Positions 31,106 through 38,614 of a DNA stretch of 64,000 bases are shown in pieces. Under the pieces are notes generated by a model, which made no database searches, was not told the DNA's origin, and was given only the letters and a program-made list of their open reading frames with translations. Source of the stretch: Hyphomicrobiales bacterium (GTDB taxonomy: Bacteria; Pseudomonadota; Alphaproteobacteria; Rhizobiales; Rhizobiaceae). Both the position numbers and the translations under genes were made by a program. Position 1 is the stretch's first letter. Every line of letters starts with the position of its first letter. The stretch is taken from the NCBI GenBank assembly GCA_900466575.1, contig UBMP01000002.1, positions 117,052 to 181,051 of the forward strand. Direction: 5' to 3'.

Positions 31106-31486
31106 ATGAAGAACGCCAGAAACAAAGACCTTGCCGACCGTAACACCGCATCCGCCGACGCCAAGGCGGCAATGCTTGCTGCCTACCGTGCAGCAAAGAC
31201 AGCCGCAGAGCCCGACAGGCTGGCAAGACAGGCCGAAAGAACGGCAAACGCGGCAGCGCGTGAAGAACGACGCCTTGAACGTGAACGCGTGAAGCTCGAA
31301 GAGCGGACGCGCGCCGAGACCGAAGCCGCAGAACGGCATGCCGCAGCCGAGGCTGCCGCCACCGCCGAGATCGAGGCCCGCGAGGGTGCCGAAAAGGCAC
31401 GGATCTCGCGCGTGATCGAAGACGAGGCAGAACGCAAAGCCAAGCGCGACCAGCGCTACGCCAACCGCAAGGCCCGGCAGGCCTGA
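31106..31486 (+). CDS. DUF6481 family coiled-coil protein
   Basis: A 126-aa highly charged helical protein, nearly all Ala, Glu, Arg and Lys (for example RLARQAERTANAAAREERR and RVIEDEAERKAKRDQ). It matches my memory of the rhizobial DUF6481 family, which has no assigned function. It probably forms one long coiled coil and may bind nucleic acid or ribosomes given its basic character, though that is inference. Located just after another small basic protein and the cold-shock gene. Confidence 0.7.
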   Translation: MKNARNKDLADRNTASADAKAAMLAAYRAAKTAAEPDRLARQAERTANAAAREERRLERERVKLEERTRAETEAAERHAAAEAAATAEIEAREGAEKARISRVIEDEAERKAKRDQRYANRKARQA

Positions 31487-31577
31487 CAATCCTGCTCTGC
31501 GGCCGGACCTGGATTGAGTGCCGGTCGCGGCCTCTATCGGGAAGCTGCGGCGCCCGAACGCCGCAACTCTTTAATCC

Positions 31578-32291
31578 TCACCCGATATTCTGCATCTGCG
31601 CCGCCCCTTCATGCAGGAAACACGCCTTGTTGAAGAGACCCAGATCGACAAGGTTCGGGAGCCGGATGTCACGGATATCGGGAAGCGGTTTGCTGGACGG
31701 ATCGAAAGACCTGTCGATCTGCGAGATGAAGCCGAGGATGGTTCCACTCGTCATGGCGAATGCGCCAAGGCTCACGATCTGTTGCGGCAGCGCTGGCTTG
31801 CTCCGCATCTGGTCGAGAATTTGCAGGTAATCGATCACCGCCACGGTTCCCGCCGGCGCGCCGGAGAGATGCCGGATGATATAGTCGGCGCAGATCTCCT
31901 CCGACGTGACGATTTCGACCTGATTGGACAGAGCATCCGCACCGGCGCTGCGGGCGCGCAGATGGTCTCGCGCTTCCTTCTCCGTGAACTCCAGCGTGAA
32001 CAGAACCGCCTTTCGCTCAAGGCGCACGGCATCCAGCAAAAGCTGAAGACCGAGCGCCGTCTTGCCCTGTCCACGTCGCCCCGCCAAAAGCAACATGTCG
32101 CCGGGCTCCAGTTGAGAGAGTAAAGTCTTGGAAAGCGGCCCGGCCGCGGCATGCGCCGAAAGCAGGCTCCAGCGCGCAAAACCTTCTTCGCGGGCAACCG
32201 TATCCAGTGCCTGATGCAGCGGAACACGGCCGTCCCGGACCATGAGTTTGGCGCGCCGCTTGAGCTGATAAATGGGTGCAGAAAGCTTCAT
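31578..32291 (-). CDS. DnaB-like RecA-fold ATPase without an N-terminal helicase domain
   Basis: Protein of about 237 aa containing a compact RecA/DnaB-type motor: Walker A GRRGQGKTALG near residues 70-80, LFTLEFTEKEARDHL, Walker B-like VAVIDYLQIL near 150, and FISQIDRSFD corresponding to the sensor region of DnaB. It lacks the primase-binding N-terminal domain and linker of a true replicative helicase, having instead about 60 residues of a small basic helical segment. GGAGG five bases upstream fixes the start at 32291. It may be a DnaB/RadA-like accessory protein; its role is unknown. It is not in an operon. Confidence 0.75.
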   Translation of the reverse strand: MKLSAPIYQLKRRAKLMVRDGRVPLHQALDTVAREEGFARWSLLSAHAAAGPLSKTLLSQLEPGDMLLLAGRRGQGKTALGLQLLLDAVRLERKAVLFTLEFTEKEARDHLRARSAGADALSNQVEIVTSEEICADYIIRHLSGAPAGTVAVIDYLQILDQMRSKPALPQQIVSLGAFAMTSGTILGFISQIDRSFDPSSKPLPDIRDIRLPNLVDLGLFNKACFLHEGAAQMQNIG

Positions 32292-32500
32292 CAAAACCTC
32301 CATTGCGAGCCAAAACGCAATCCCTCCTCATGCGATGCTCGAACAGATGGTTCGACGTTTGTCAGTCACCCTGCATGTCAGATGCTTTCCCGAAAGGAGG
32401 GAGGGAGGCTTGGGATGAGCCGGGGAGATTGGTAGTCAAAGGGGCGATTCGGTGCAAGGTATCCCAAGAGTGGCGATCTAGGTTGCAGTGTTGTCTTGAC

Positions 32501-32520
32501 TGTATCGCATTTGCGATACA
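32501..32520. promoter_or_regulatory. Palindromic operator within the toxin-antitoxin promoter
   Basis: TGTATCGCATTTGCGATACA is a perfect inverted repeat with 9-base arms and a 2-base centre. It lies between a -35-like TTGACT (32496-32501) and a -10-like CATATT (32519-32524), so a bound antitoxin would block the promoter, as in DinJ/RelB autoregulation. Confidence 0.75.
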
Positions 32521-32551
32521 TATTTCATGTGTGTAACCGGGGCACCGCATC

Positions 32552-32824
32552 ATGACCGCCCATACCAAGATGATCCACGTCCGCGTTGACGACGACCTGC
32601 GCGAAGAGGCTTCTGCCGTGCTTGAGTCCTTCGGCATGTCCATGTCGGACGCCGTTCGGATTTTCCTCCACCGTGTCGCGGCAACGCAGGGCTTTCCGCT
32701 GGAGCTGAAAGTCCCCAATGAGGAGACAAAGGCGGCTCTTGAAGAGGCGAGGGCGATGCGTCTGGCGCGGAAGGCGCGTTTTGCGACGCCACACGAGCTT
32801 TTCGATGACCTCTCCGGCAAATGA
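32552..32824 (+). CDS. Type II antitoxin, RelB/DinJ family
   Basis: Antitoxin of 90 aa with an N-terminal ribbon-helix-helix DNA-binding domain (IHVRVDDDLREEASAVLES then SMSDAVRIFLHRV), matching DinJ/RelB. The C-terminal half (EETKAALEEARAMRLAR) should wrap the toxin. Its stop overlaps the toxin start by ATGA (32821-32824). The perfect palindrome in the promoter is the expected autoregulatory site. Confidence 0.9.
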   Translation: MTAHTKMIHVRVDDDLREEASAVLESFGMSMSDAVRIFLHRVAATQGFPLELKVPNEETKAALEEARAMRLARKARFATPHELFDDLSGK

Positions 32825-33135
32825 AAAAGTCCGGTAACGATCGGCGCGCACCTCTGCCGCGTACGTCGGATTACACGAAGCAGTTCCGCAAGGATTGGGA
32901 TCGCTACAACAGGGCCGGCAAAGTTGACATGAGCCGGGCTATCGAGTTGATGACCCTGATCATTCTGAAATCGCCCCTTGGGCCGGAATGGTCCGATCAC
33001 CAGTTGAGCGGCAGCGAATGGGGCGGTGCGCGCGAGGCCCATATCGGCGGAGACTTCCTGCTCGTCTATTCCGCTGACGATGAATTCGTGGAATTCGTTC
33101 GTCTCGGTAGTCACTCCGAATTGTTTGGCCGATAA
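32821..33135 (+). CDS. Type II toxin, YafQ family mRNA interferase
   Basis: RelE-superfamily ribosome-dependent endoribonuclease of 104 aa. YafQ features are visible: TSDYTKQFRKDWDRY near the N-terminus, DHQLSGSEWGGAREAHIGGDFLLVY in the middle and FVRLGSHSELFG at the C-terminus, including the late histidine (H99 or near) typical of the YafQ active site. Translationally coupled to the DinJ-like antitoxin. Nothing suggests inactivation. Confidence 0.9.
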   Translation: MKKSGNDRRAPLPRTSDYTKQFRKDWDRYNRAGKVDMSRAIELMTLIILKSPLGPEWSDHQLSGSEWGGAREAHIGGDFLLVYSADDEFVEFVRLGSHSELFGR

Positions 33136-33224
33136 TCACCCAACAAAACTTTGTCCTCCCACGTCATGCCCATGTCGCAAACGACATCGCGCAGCCCTTT
33201 GTCCTGTGGTCATATCGCGATGCT

Positions 33225-33424
33225 TGAGGTGCCGGGGGACGGGAGGTCTTCCGGAGAATTGGGAAGCCGGTTCGGGTTCATGAAACCCTATCCCGGCGCT
33301 GCCCCCGCAACGGTGGCGGAACTGAAAGGCGCGATGGGAGCCACTGGACGGTGCGTCCGGGAAGGTGTCGCGTCAGTCCTGAACAGGGACGGTTCCGGAG
33401 CCCGGAAACCAGCCGCAGGCGCAT
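33225..33424 (+). ncRNA. Cobalamin (adenosylcobalamin-class) riboswitch
   Basis: All consensus blocks of the cobalamin aptamer occur in order. GAGGTGCC opens it (33226-33233); AGAATTGGGAAGCCGGT corresponds to the AATAGGGAA-CCGGTG block. GCTGCCCCCGCAACGGT (33298-33314) is the invariant core loop. GGGAGCCACTGG, CCGGGAAGGTG (33357-33367) and the B12 box region AGCCCGGAAACCAGCCGCAG close it. It reads on the plus strand and ends 130 bases before gbcA, the first gene downstream. Such elements normally lower expression when B12 is plentiful. GATCGC-x5-GCGATC (33436-33452) just after it could belong to the expression platform. No standard terminator with a T-run is evident, so the mode of control is open. 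Confidence 0.9.
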
Positions 33425-33554
33425 GAACCCGGACTGATCGCGGTGGGCGATCGGGAGGCGGATGCTTGGCGACGGCGTTTTCACGCCTGTCTCGCGCGCG
33501 GCAATCGTTTCCTTCCCCCAAAGCGTCAAACCTTTGCGACGAAAAGGACAAACG

Positions 33555-34796
33555 ATGGATATCCGCGCCGACATGCTTTCGCGCCTTCAGGGCCGACGCC
33601 CGGGCTTCACGCTCGACCGTCCCTTCTATCTCGATGCGGATTTTCACAAGCTCGATCTCGAGCATATCTGGTACAAGGACTGGCTCTTCGTCGGCCATGA
33701 CTGCGAGCTTGCCAAGCCCGGCGATTACATGACGGTGCAGATCGGCGAATACCCGATCGTCATCGTCCGCGCCGATGATGGCCGCATCAATGCACTGCAC
33801 AATTCCTGCCGCCATCGCGGCTCGCGCGTCTGCACCGAGCATCGCGGCTCCGCCACCAAGCTGGTCTGCCCCTATCACCAGTGGACCTACGATCTCGAAG
33901 GCAAGCTGCTCTATGCCCGCCAGATGGGCGACAATTTCGATGGCGCGGAATTCGGCATGAAGCGCGTCGCCTGTGAAACGGCTGGCGGCTATATCTTCGT
34001 GTCGCTCGCCGACCAACCGATGGATTTCGGCCCCTTCCGCGCGCTGATGGAGCCCTATTTCCTGCCGCATCGCCTGCGCGAGGCGAAGGTCGCCTATGAA
34101 AGCACCATCATCGAAAAGGGCAACTGGAAGCTCGTCTGGGAAAACAACCGCGAATGCTATCACTGTGCCGGCAACCATCCGGAACTCTGCAAGACCTATC
34201 CGGAAGCCCCTTCGGCCACCGGCGTCTCGGGCGCGGATGATGATCCGGAAACGGTCGAGCATTGGGCCAAGTGCGAGGAGATCGGCCTGCCGAGCCGCTT
34301 CGTGATGGACCAGGCCGGCCAGTTCCGCGCCGCCCGCATGCCGCTGCTGCGCGATGCCGTCAGCTACACGATCTCGGGCCGCAAGGCCGTGCAGATGCGC
34401 CTTTCCGACAGCGTCAACATGGACCGCATCGGCACGCTGCTGCTCTTCCATTACCCGACAACGTGGAACCACGTCCTCTCCGATCACGCCGTCACTTTCC
34501 GTGTGCTGCCGATCAGCGCGACGGAGACGGCGGTCACGACCAAGTGGCTCGTCCACAAGGACGCCGTCGAAGGCATCGACTACCGCCTTGAAGAACTGAC
34601 CCATGTCTGGACCGAGACCAACGACCAGGACCGCCAGATCGTCGAGGAAAATGCCCGCGGCATCGCGTCGCCTGCCTATCAGCCCGGCCCCTATTCGGAA
34701 GTGCATGAAGGCGGCGTTGCCCAGTTCGTCGAATGGTATTCCGATTTCATGGTCGAGCGGCTGACCGGCCGTCCGCGCCTGCGCTCCGTGGCTTGA
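33555..34796 (+). CDS. gbcA: Glycine betaine monooxygenase oxygenase subunit (Rieske)
   Basis: Terminal oxygenase that, with GbcB, demethylates glycine betaine to dimethylglycine plus formaldehyde. The 413-aa protein has a Rieske [2Fe-2S] site C85-x-H87 and C105-x2-H108 (SCRHRGSRVC, CPYHQW) and a mononuclear iron motif in ENNRECYHCAGNHPELC with H203 and H208. EVHEGGVAQFVEWY near the C-terminus supports the GbcA/stachydrine-demethylase group. AAAGGAC precedes the ATG at 33555; the longer upstream frame lies in the riboswitch leader. Its reductase gene follows after 16 bases. Stachydrine or carnitine oxygenases are close relatives, so the substrate is a strong but not certain call. Confidence 0.88.
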   Translation: MDIRADMLSRLQGRRPGFTLDRPFYLDADFHKLDLEHIWYKDWLFVGHDCELAKPGDYMTVQIGEYPIVIVRADDGRINALHNSCRHRGSRVCTEHRGSATKLVCPYHQWTYDLEGKLLYARQMGDNFDGAEFGMKRVACETAGGYIFVSLADQPMDFGPFRALMEPYFLPHRLREAKVAYESTIIEKGNWKLVWENNRECYHCAGNHPELCKTYPEAPSATGVSGADDDPETVEHWAKCEEIGLPSRFVMDQAGQFRAARMPLLRDAVSYTISGRKAVQMRLSDSVNMDRIGTLLLFHYPTTWNHVLSDHAVTFRVLPISATETAVTTKWLVHKDAVEGIDYRLEELTHVWTETNDQDRQIVEENARGIASPAYQPGPYSEVHEGGVAQFVEWYSDFMVERLTGRPRLRSVA

Positions 34797-34812
34797 AGAA
34801 GGTCTACCGCCC

Positions 34813-35928
34813 ATGAACATGCAGCCGCTGATGGGGCAGACCCCCGATGCGCTTCATCTCGATGAGCTGAAGCCTTGGAACTCGGCGCGGCAGATGCTGG
34901 TCTGCCTCTCCGTGGCCGATGAAGCGCCGGATGTGAAGACCTTCACCTTCGCCGTCGAAGGCGGCGGCTGGTTCCGCTATGCGCCGGGCCAGTTCATCAC
35001 GGTCGAGCTGCGCGCCAAGGGCGGCGACCTGCATCGTACCTACACGATCTCGTCCACGCCCTCGCGGCCTTACGCGCTGTCGATCACGGTCAAGGCGCAG
35101 CCGACCAGCATCGGCACGCGCTGGATGTTCGAGAATATCAGGCCCGGCAGCCGCATGCGCGCCTATGGCCCGTCCGGCCATTTCACTCTGACGCGGCCGC
35201 TGGCAAGCAAGTATCTCTTCGTCTCCGCCGGCTCTGGCGTCACGCCCATGATGTCCATGCTGCGCTGGCTGGCCGATTGCGCGCCGATGACGGATGTGAC
35301 CTTCCTCAACGCCTCGCGCCGCCCGGAAGAAATCGTCTTCCGCAGCGAGCTGGAACTGCTCGCCACTCGCATGCCGAACCTCAAGCTCGGCTTCATCCCG
35401 GAAGCAGCCACCACGGCGTCGCCCTGGGCGGGTTTGACCGGCCGCATTGATCGCACGAAGCTGCAGCTCCTCGCACCGGATTTCCTCGCCCGCGAAACCT
35501 TCTGCTGCGGCCCAGATCCGTTCATGAAAGCCGTCAGCAGCCTCCTGCGGTCGGAAGGCTTCGACATGGGCCACTACCATCAGGAAAGCTTCGGCCTGGC
35601 ACCAACCCCAATCTCTCCCCTTGAGGGAGAGATGTCGGCGAAGCCGGCAGAGAGGGTTGCCAAGGAAGGCCTCACCATCGATTTCCTCTCCACCGGTGAA
35701 TTCGTTACCTGCGAGCCGGGGGACACCGTGCTCAAGGCCGCGCGCTCCGCCCATGTGCGCATTCCGGCCGCGTGCGAAAGCGGCATGTGCGGCACCTGCA
35801 AGGTCAAGAAGCGTTCGGGCGAGGTCGAGATGCACCACAATGGCGGCATCACCACCCGCGAGATCGACGAGGGCTATATCCTCGCCTGCTGCTCGCGTCC
35901 CTTGAGCGGCCTCGAAATCGAGGCATGA
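34813..35928 (+). CDS. gbcB: Glycine betaine monooxygenase reductase subunit
   Basis: NAD(P)H-dependent flavin/iron-sulfur reductase of 371 aa that passes electrons to GbcA. The flavin domain contains RTYTISSTPSRPY (near 76-88), and the NAD domain contains FVSAGSGVTPMMSML (near 136-150) and FCCGPDPFMKAV. The C-terminal plant-type [2Fe-2S] ferredoxin has C321, C326, C329 and C359 or C360. The linker between NAD and ferredoxin domains reads ISPLEGEMSAKPAERVAKEG, which is the translation of a palindromic repeat element inserted in frame. The repeat should be tolerated because it lies in the linker. The gene overlaps a small downstream gene by four bases. Confidence 0.9.
   Translation: MNMQPLMGQTPDALHLDELKPWNSARQMLVCLSVADEAPDVKTFTFAVEGGGWFRYAPGQFITVELRAKGGDLHRTYTISSTPSRPYALSITVKAQPTSIGTRWMFENIRPGSRMRAYGPSGHFTLTRPLASKYLFVSAGSGVTPMMSMLRWLADCAPMTDVTFLNASRRPEEIVFRSELELLATRMPNLKLGFIPEAATTASPWAGLTGRIDRTKLQLLAPDFLARETFCCGPDPFMKAVSSLLRSEGFDMGHYHQESFGLAPTPISPLEGEMSAKPAERVAKEGLTIDFLSTGEFVTCEPGDTVLKAARSAHVRIPAACESGMCGTCKVKKRSGEVEMHHNGGITTREIDEGYILACCSRPLSGLEIEA
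35611..35660. repeat. Palindromic repeat element within the gbcB coding sequence
   Basis: TCTCTCCC (35612-35619) pairs with GGGAGAGA (35625-35632), and a second small hairpin TCGGC-GAA-GCCGG follows. The motif resembles intergenic repeats at 40338-40519, 52256-52467 and 63880-63990. Here it is read in frame through all 50 bases. Confidence 0.75.
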
Positions 35929-36164
35929 CGGTCGTGGGCGAGGGGATTTCCAGTCAGGCTGAGACGCCGGAAGCTCTGTTCCTCGCGTGGCTCTTTGCCC
36001 AGCCGCAGGGTGCGGATATCGCTGCCGCGGCGAGGATGGAGATTGCCCGCGTGGCGCGGATCGAGATCGCCGATGAGACACGAACGCGACTGGCTGCATT
36101 GCTGATGCAGGCCAGCGTGATGCCGCAAGGTGCAAGCCGCAGGGGGCGACGGCAGCGGCATTGA
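35925..36164 (+). CDS. Small hypothetical protein coupled to gbcB
   Basis: A 79-aa protein whose ATG overlaps the gbcB stop (ATGA), which argues for real translation. It is helical and Ala-rich (SQAETPEALFLAWLFAQPQG), with an Arg-rich tail. There is no signal peptide or metal motif. It may be an accessory factor of the betaine oxygenase, but that is guesswork from position. After it the composition falls sharply to a low-GC region. Confidence 0.6.
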   Translation: MTVVGEGISSQAETPEALFLAWLFAQPQGADIAAAARMEIARVARIEIADETRTRLAALLMQASVMPQGASRRGRRQRH

Positions 36165-36219
36165 CGTGGCCGCTTGCGCGATCATTCGAGACTTGTATCT
36201 AGTCTCTTGGAATAACTTA

Positions 36220-36903
36220 TTAATTCTCCTTGCGCCCGATAAATACAGCCTGGGAGCTAATCCACCACGGCGCACGTGGCCATGGAAGGCAGAATTGCTG
36301 TTCAATCGCAAAATACTTTTGTATTTGCTTCTCGAGCCACCTGAAATCAAATCCTTTGTGAGAGGAATTCCTGCTAGGGGTTCTCGGTATGGGTCTTCCC
36401 AGAGTAGCCGCGACCATTTCGCCGATGCTCGTGTCGCTAAAACGGCGATGAAGTATCATCCTGGAAACCTCTTTGACTGGTAGAATAAGTCCGTACATGA
36501 TCGGCACGGTGATCAGCAGGCGTCCTGAAGGATTCAGCGCCTGTTTCGCGCCAGTTAAGAAGTCGCTTAGTTCTTCATCAGTGAGATGTTCAGCGACTTC
36601 CAGGGCGACAATCAAATTCGCCTCATTTGCAGGTATATCGTGGATGGACGAAATTCTATTTATCGCCGGAAATACAACTTCCATATAGGGTTCAATTGCG
36701 ACCTTCCGCACATCCGGTCTCCGCGACCCTATCTGATGCAAAAATCGACCATCACCGGCGCCAAAATCCGCCAGATAGCCATTCTCTGGCAACAAGTCTT
36801 CGGCCAACTGAAGTGAGGCCTTATATCTACTGCGATGGGCAAAACGAGCAATGGGATTGGGATTGTTGAAGGTCTGTCTATCATAGGATACCGATTTATT
36901 CAT
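36220..36903 (-). CDS. SAM-dependent methyltransferase (class I), low GC
   Basis: A 227-aa class I methyltransferase with motif I LADFGAGDGRFL near residues 44-55, an acidic post-motif (VAIEPYM) and IVALEVAEHLTDEEL near 97-111, where methyltransferase_11-type proteins have their motif II/III. The substrate is unknown; the shape resembles enzymes methylating sugars or lipid-linked glycans. The gene and its flanks are much more AT-rich than the surroundings, suggesting recent transfer. Its promoter region holds TATAAA and a tetO-like palindrome (36947-36959). It converges on the gbcAB operon. Confidence 0.8.
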   Translation of the reverse strand: MNKSVSYDRQTFNNPNPIARFAHRSRYKASLQLAEDLLPENGYLADFGAGDGRFLHQIGSRRPDVRKVAIEPYMEVVFPAINRISSIHDIPANEANLIVALEVAEHLTDEELSDFLTGAKQALNPSGRLLITVPIMYGLILPVKEVSRMILHRRFSDTSIGEMVAATLGRPIPRTPSRNSSHKGFDFRWLEKQIQKYFAIEQQFCLPWPRAPWWISSQAVFIGRKEN

Positions 36904-36946
36904 GCGTGAAATCCCCCTTTAAGAACGACCGATTTATAAGTCGCAT

Positions 36947-36959
36947 CTATCAGTGATAG
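36947..36959. promoter_or_regulatory. Palindromic operator-like site (tetO-like core)
   Basis: CTATCAGTGATAG is a perfect 13-base palindrome identical to the core of the classical TetR operator. It lies about 45 bases upstream of the methyltransferase start, near where the -35 region would be if TATAAA at about 36933-36938 is the -10. No tetR or tetA gene is nearby. Confidence 0.45.
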
Positions 36960-36960
36960 T

Positions 36961-36988
36961 AAACTCTTTGCGAGAGTTTTTTATTTTT
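36961..36988 (+). terminator. Hairpin with T-run
   Basis: AAACTCT/AGAGTTT (36961-36967, 36973-36979) with loop TTGCG is followed by TTTATTTTT. It would stop plus-strand transcription entering from the gbcAB side before the GH25 gene. The rest of the 36904-37216 gap is AT-rich and without genes. Confidence 0.6.
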
Positions 36989-37216
36989 ACACGTATAAGA
37001 TTTATCCGCAATGAGCTTTCCACGCAGAGCTAAGCTTATATTCGCTGCCGCGAATCCCCTTATCCCACGCACAATTCGGAACTTCGGGGCTCTATTTCCC
37101 GCCCCGCGTAAAGATTCGATTCAGCTTTTGCCGGTAAAACTTTGTTAGCAATTCCGTCATGCCAGCGTTTGTCATGCTGCAGGGCGGGCCGAATGTCCTG
37201 TTTGTATAGAGTGACG

Positions 37217-38299
37217 ATGTTCATGCGTTTGCCCGCCGGTCTTTTGTATCTCGGCCTTCTGGCAACCCTTGCCGGCTGCCAGTCCCAATCCACCAGTGAT
37301 GTGCTGTCGGTCGGCACGTCGTCGGAAAAGACGGGCGCCATCCGCATGCCGGCGACGAACATTCCGTCTGCCGCCGCCACCAGGACCGCCCGCGCGCCGA
37401 TCGCGCCGCCGGCCGCCGTTCCCGTCGGGGATACCCCGCCCGCGCTCGCCATGGCCACGCCGCCCCAGCCGCCCGTGCCGTTTGAAAATGTCCAGCCGCA
37501 GTTGATCCCGGCCGTCGCCGAGCCGATGACGCGACCGACCGCGCAAAAGGCCAATTTCGTGATCCCCACAAGCCCGACAGGGGCGAGCACGTTTCATCCG
37601 CGCAGCCGCATGCCGATCTACAGCCAGCGCTTCCGCGATGCCAAGCCGATCAATTTCGGCCGCCATTCGCCGCGCGCCTACGAGGTCCACGGCGTCGACG
37701 TCTCCCGCTGGCAAGGCAATATCGACTGGCGCAAGCTGCGCGAACAGGGCGCCAATTTCGCCTTCATCAAGGCAACCGATGGCGGCGACCATACCGACCC
37801 GATGTTCCGCACCAACTGGAACGGCGCGAAGGGTGCGGGCCTGAAGCGCGGGGCCTATCATTTCTTCTACTGGTGCCGCACGGCGGGCGAACAGGCCGAC
37901 TGGTTCATCCGCAACGTGCCGCGCGATCCTGAAGCATTGCCGCCCGTCATCGACGTCGAATGGAACCACGATTCCGCCTGCCGGCAAAAGCTCAGCCCCA
38001 AGCTGGTGCGCGAGAAGATGAAGGTCTTCATGGAAAAGGTCGAGCGTTACTACGGCAAGCGCCCGATCATCTATACCGCACCGGATTTCTATGAAGACAA
38101 CCTGCAGGGCGCCTTCGCCGAATATCCCTTCTGGCTGCGCGCCGTCGCCGAGCACCCGTCTAAGGTTTACCCGAACCGTCGCTGGGTCTTCTGGCAATAT
38201 TCCGGCTCCGGCCTCTCCCACGGCGTCCAGGGCCGTATCGACCTGAACACGTTCTACGGCAGCGCCGAGGATTGGCACCGGTGGGTGGCGTCGAACTGA
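37217..38299 (+). CDS. GH25 family lysozyme, lipoprotein
   Basis: Muramidase-type glycoside hydrolase of about 360 aa that should cleave peptidoglycan. The N-terminus is a lipoprotein signal ending in LAGC (about Cys18). A Pro/Ala-rich spacer runs to about residue 145, and the GH25 barrel starts at GVDVSRWQGNIDW with D161. The catalytic strand reads VIDVEWN with D246 and E248, so the active-site acids are present. WQYSGSGLSHGVQG and IDLNTFYG near the end are typical. Alternative starts are GTG 37211 and ATG 37223. Probably attached to the outer or inner membrane facing the periplasm, with a role in wall remodelling. Confidence 0.9.
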   Translation: MFMRLPAGLLYLGLLATLAGCQSQSTSDVLSVGTSSEKTGAIRMPATNIPSAAATRTARAPIAPPAAVPVGDTPPALAMATPPQPPVPFENVQPQLIPAVAEPMTRPTAQKANFVIPTSPTGASTFHPRSRMPIYSQRFRDAKPINFGRHSPRAYEVHGVDVSRWQGNIDWRKLREQGANFAFIKATDGGDHTDPMFRTNWNGAKGAGLKRGAYHFFYWCRTAGEQADWFIRNVPRDPEALPPVIDVEWNHDSACRQKLSPKLVREKMKVFMEKVERYYGKRPIIYTAPDFYEDNLQGAFAEYPFWLRAVAEHPSKVYPNRRWVFWQYSGSGLSHGVQGRIDLNTFYGSAEDWHRWVASN

Positions 38300-38305
38300 G
38301 GGCCA

Positions 38306-38614
38306 TCAAGCGTCTTCGTTGCGGGTCAGCTCGTCGGGCGCATAGGCGTCCCTCTGCCGTGCATCTCTGATTGCGGCAATCTCGAGAACGCCGTTCTTAA
38401 GCCGCACTGTCATAACGAGAGGCGGCATGCTGACCTTTCGCGTTCCTTCAATCAGGCCGCGCTCGCTCATCTCCGGGAAGGAGGAGAGGAGGCGCTTCTG
38501 ACGCTCAAGACGTTCGATCAGGTTGCGCGCAGCGGCGGGATTGATCTCGGCTAATTCGGCGATGCGGTTCAAGAACCAGCGCTCCGCCGATTTTGAGAGG
38601 CGAACTGGAGGCAT
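38306..38614 (-). CDS. RelE/ParE-family toxin
   Basis: A 102-aa protein with ParE/RelE layout: LSKSAERWFLNRIAELAEIN at the N-terminus, ARNLIERLERQKRLLSSFPE in the middle helices, and the C-terminal strand block VMTVRLKNGVLEIAAIRDARQ. It would act as gyrase poison or ribosome-dependent nuclease; the split cannot be made from sequence. Its ATG shares one base with the antitoxin stop (TGATG). Confidence 0.85.
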   Translation of the reverse strand: MPPVRLSKSAERWFLNRIAELAEINPAAARNLIERLERQKRLLSSFPEMSERGLIEGTRKVSMPPLVMTVRLKNGVLEIAAIRDARQRDAYAPDELTRNEDA

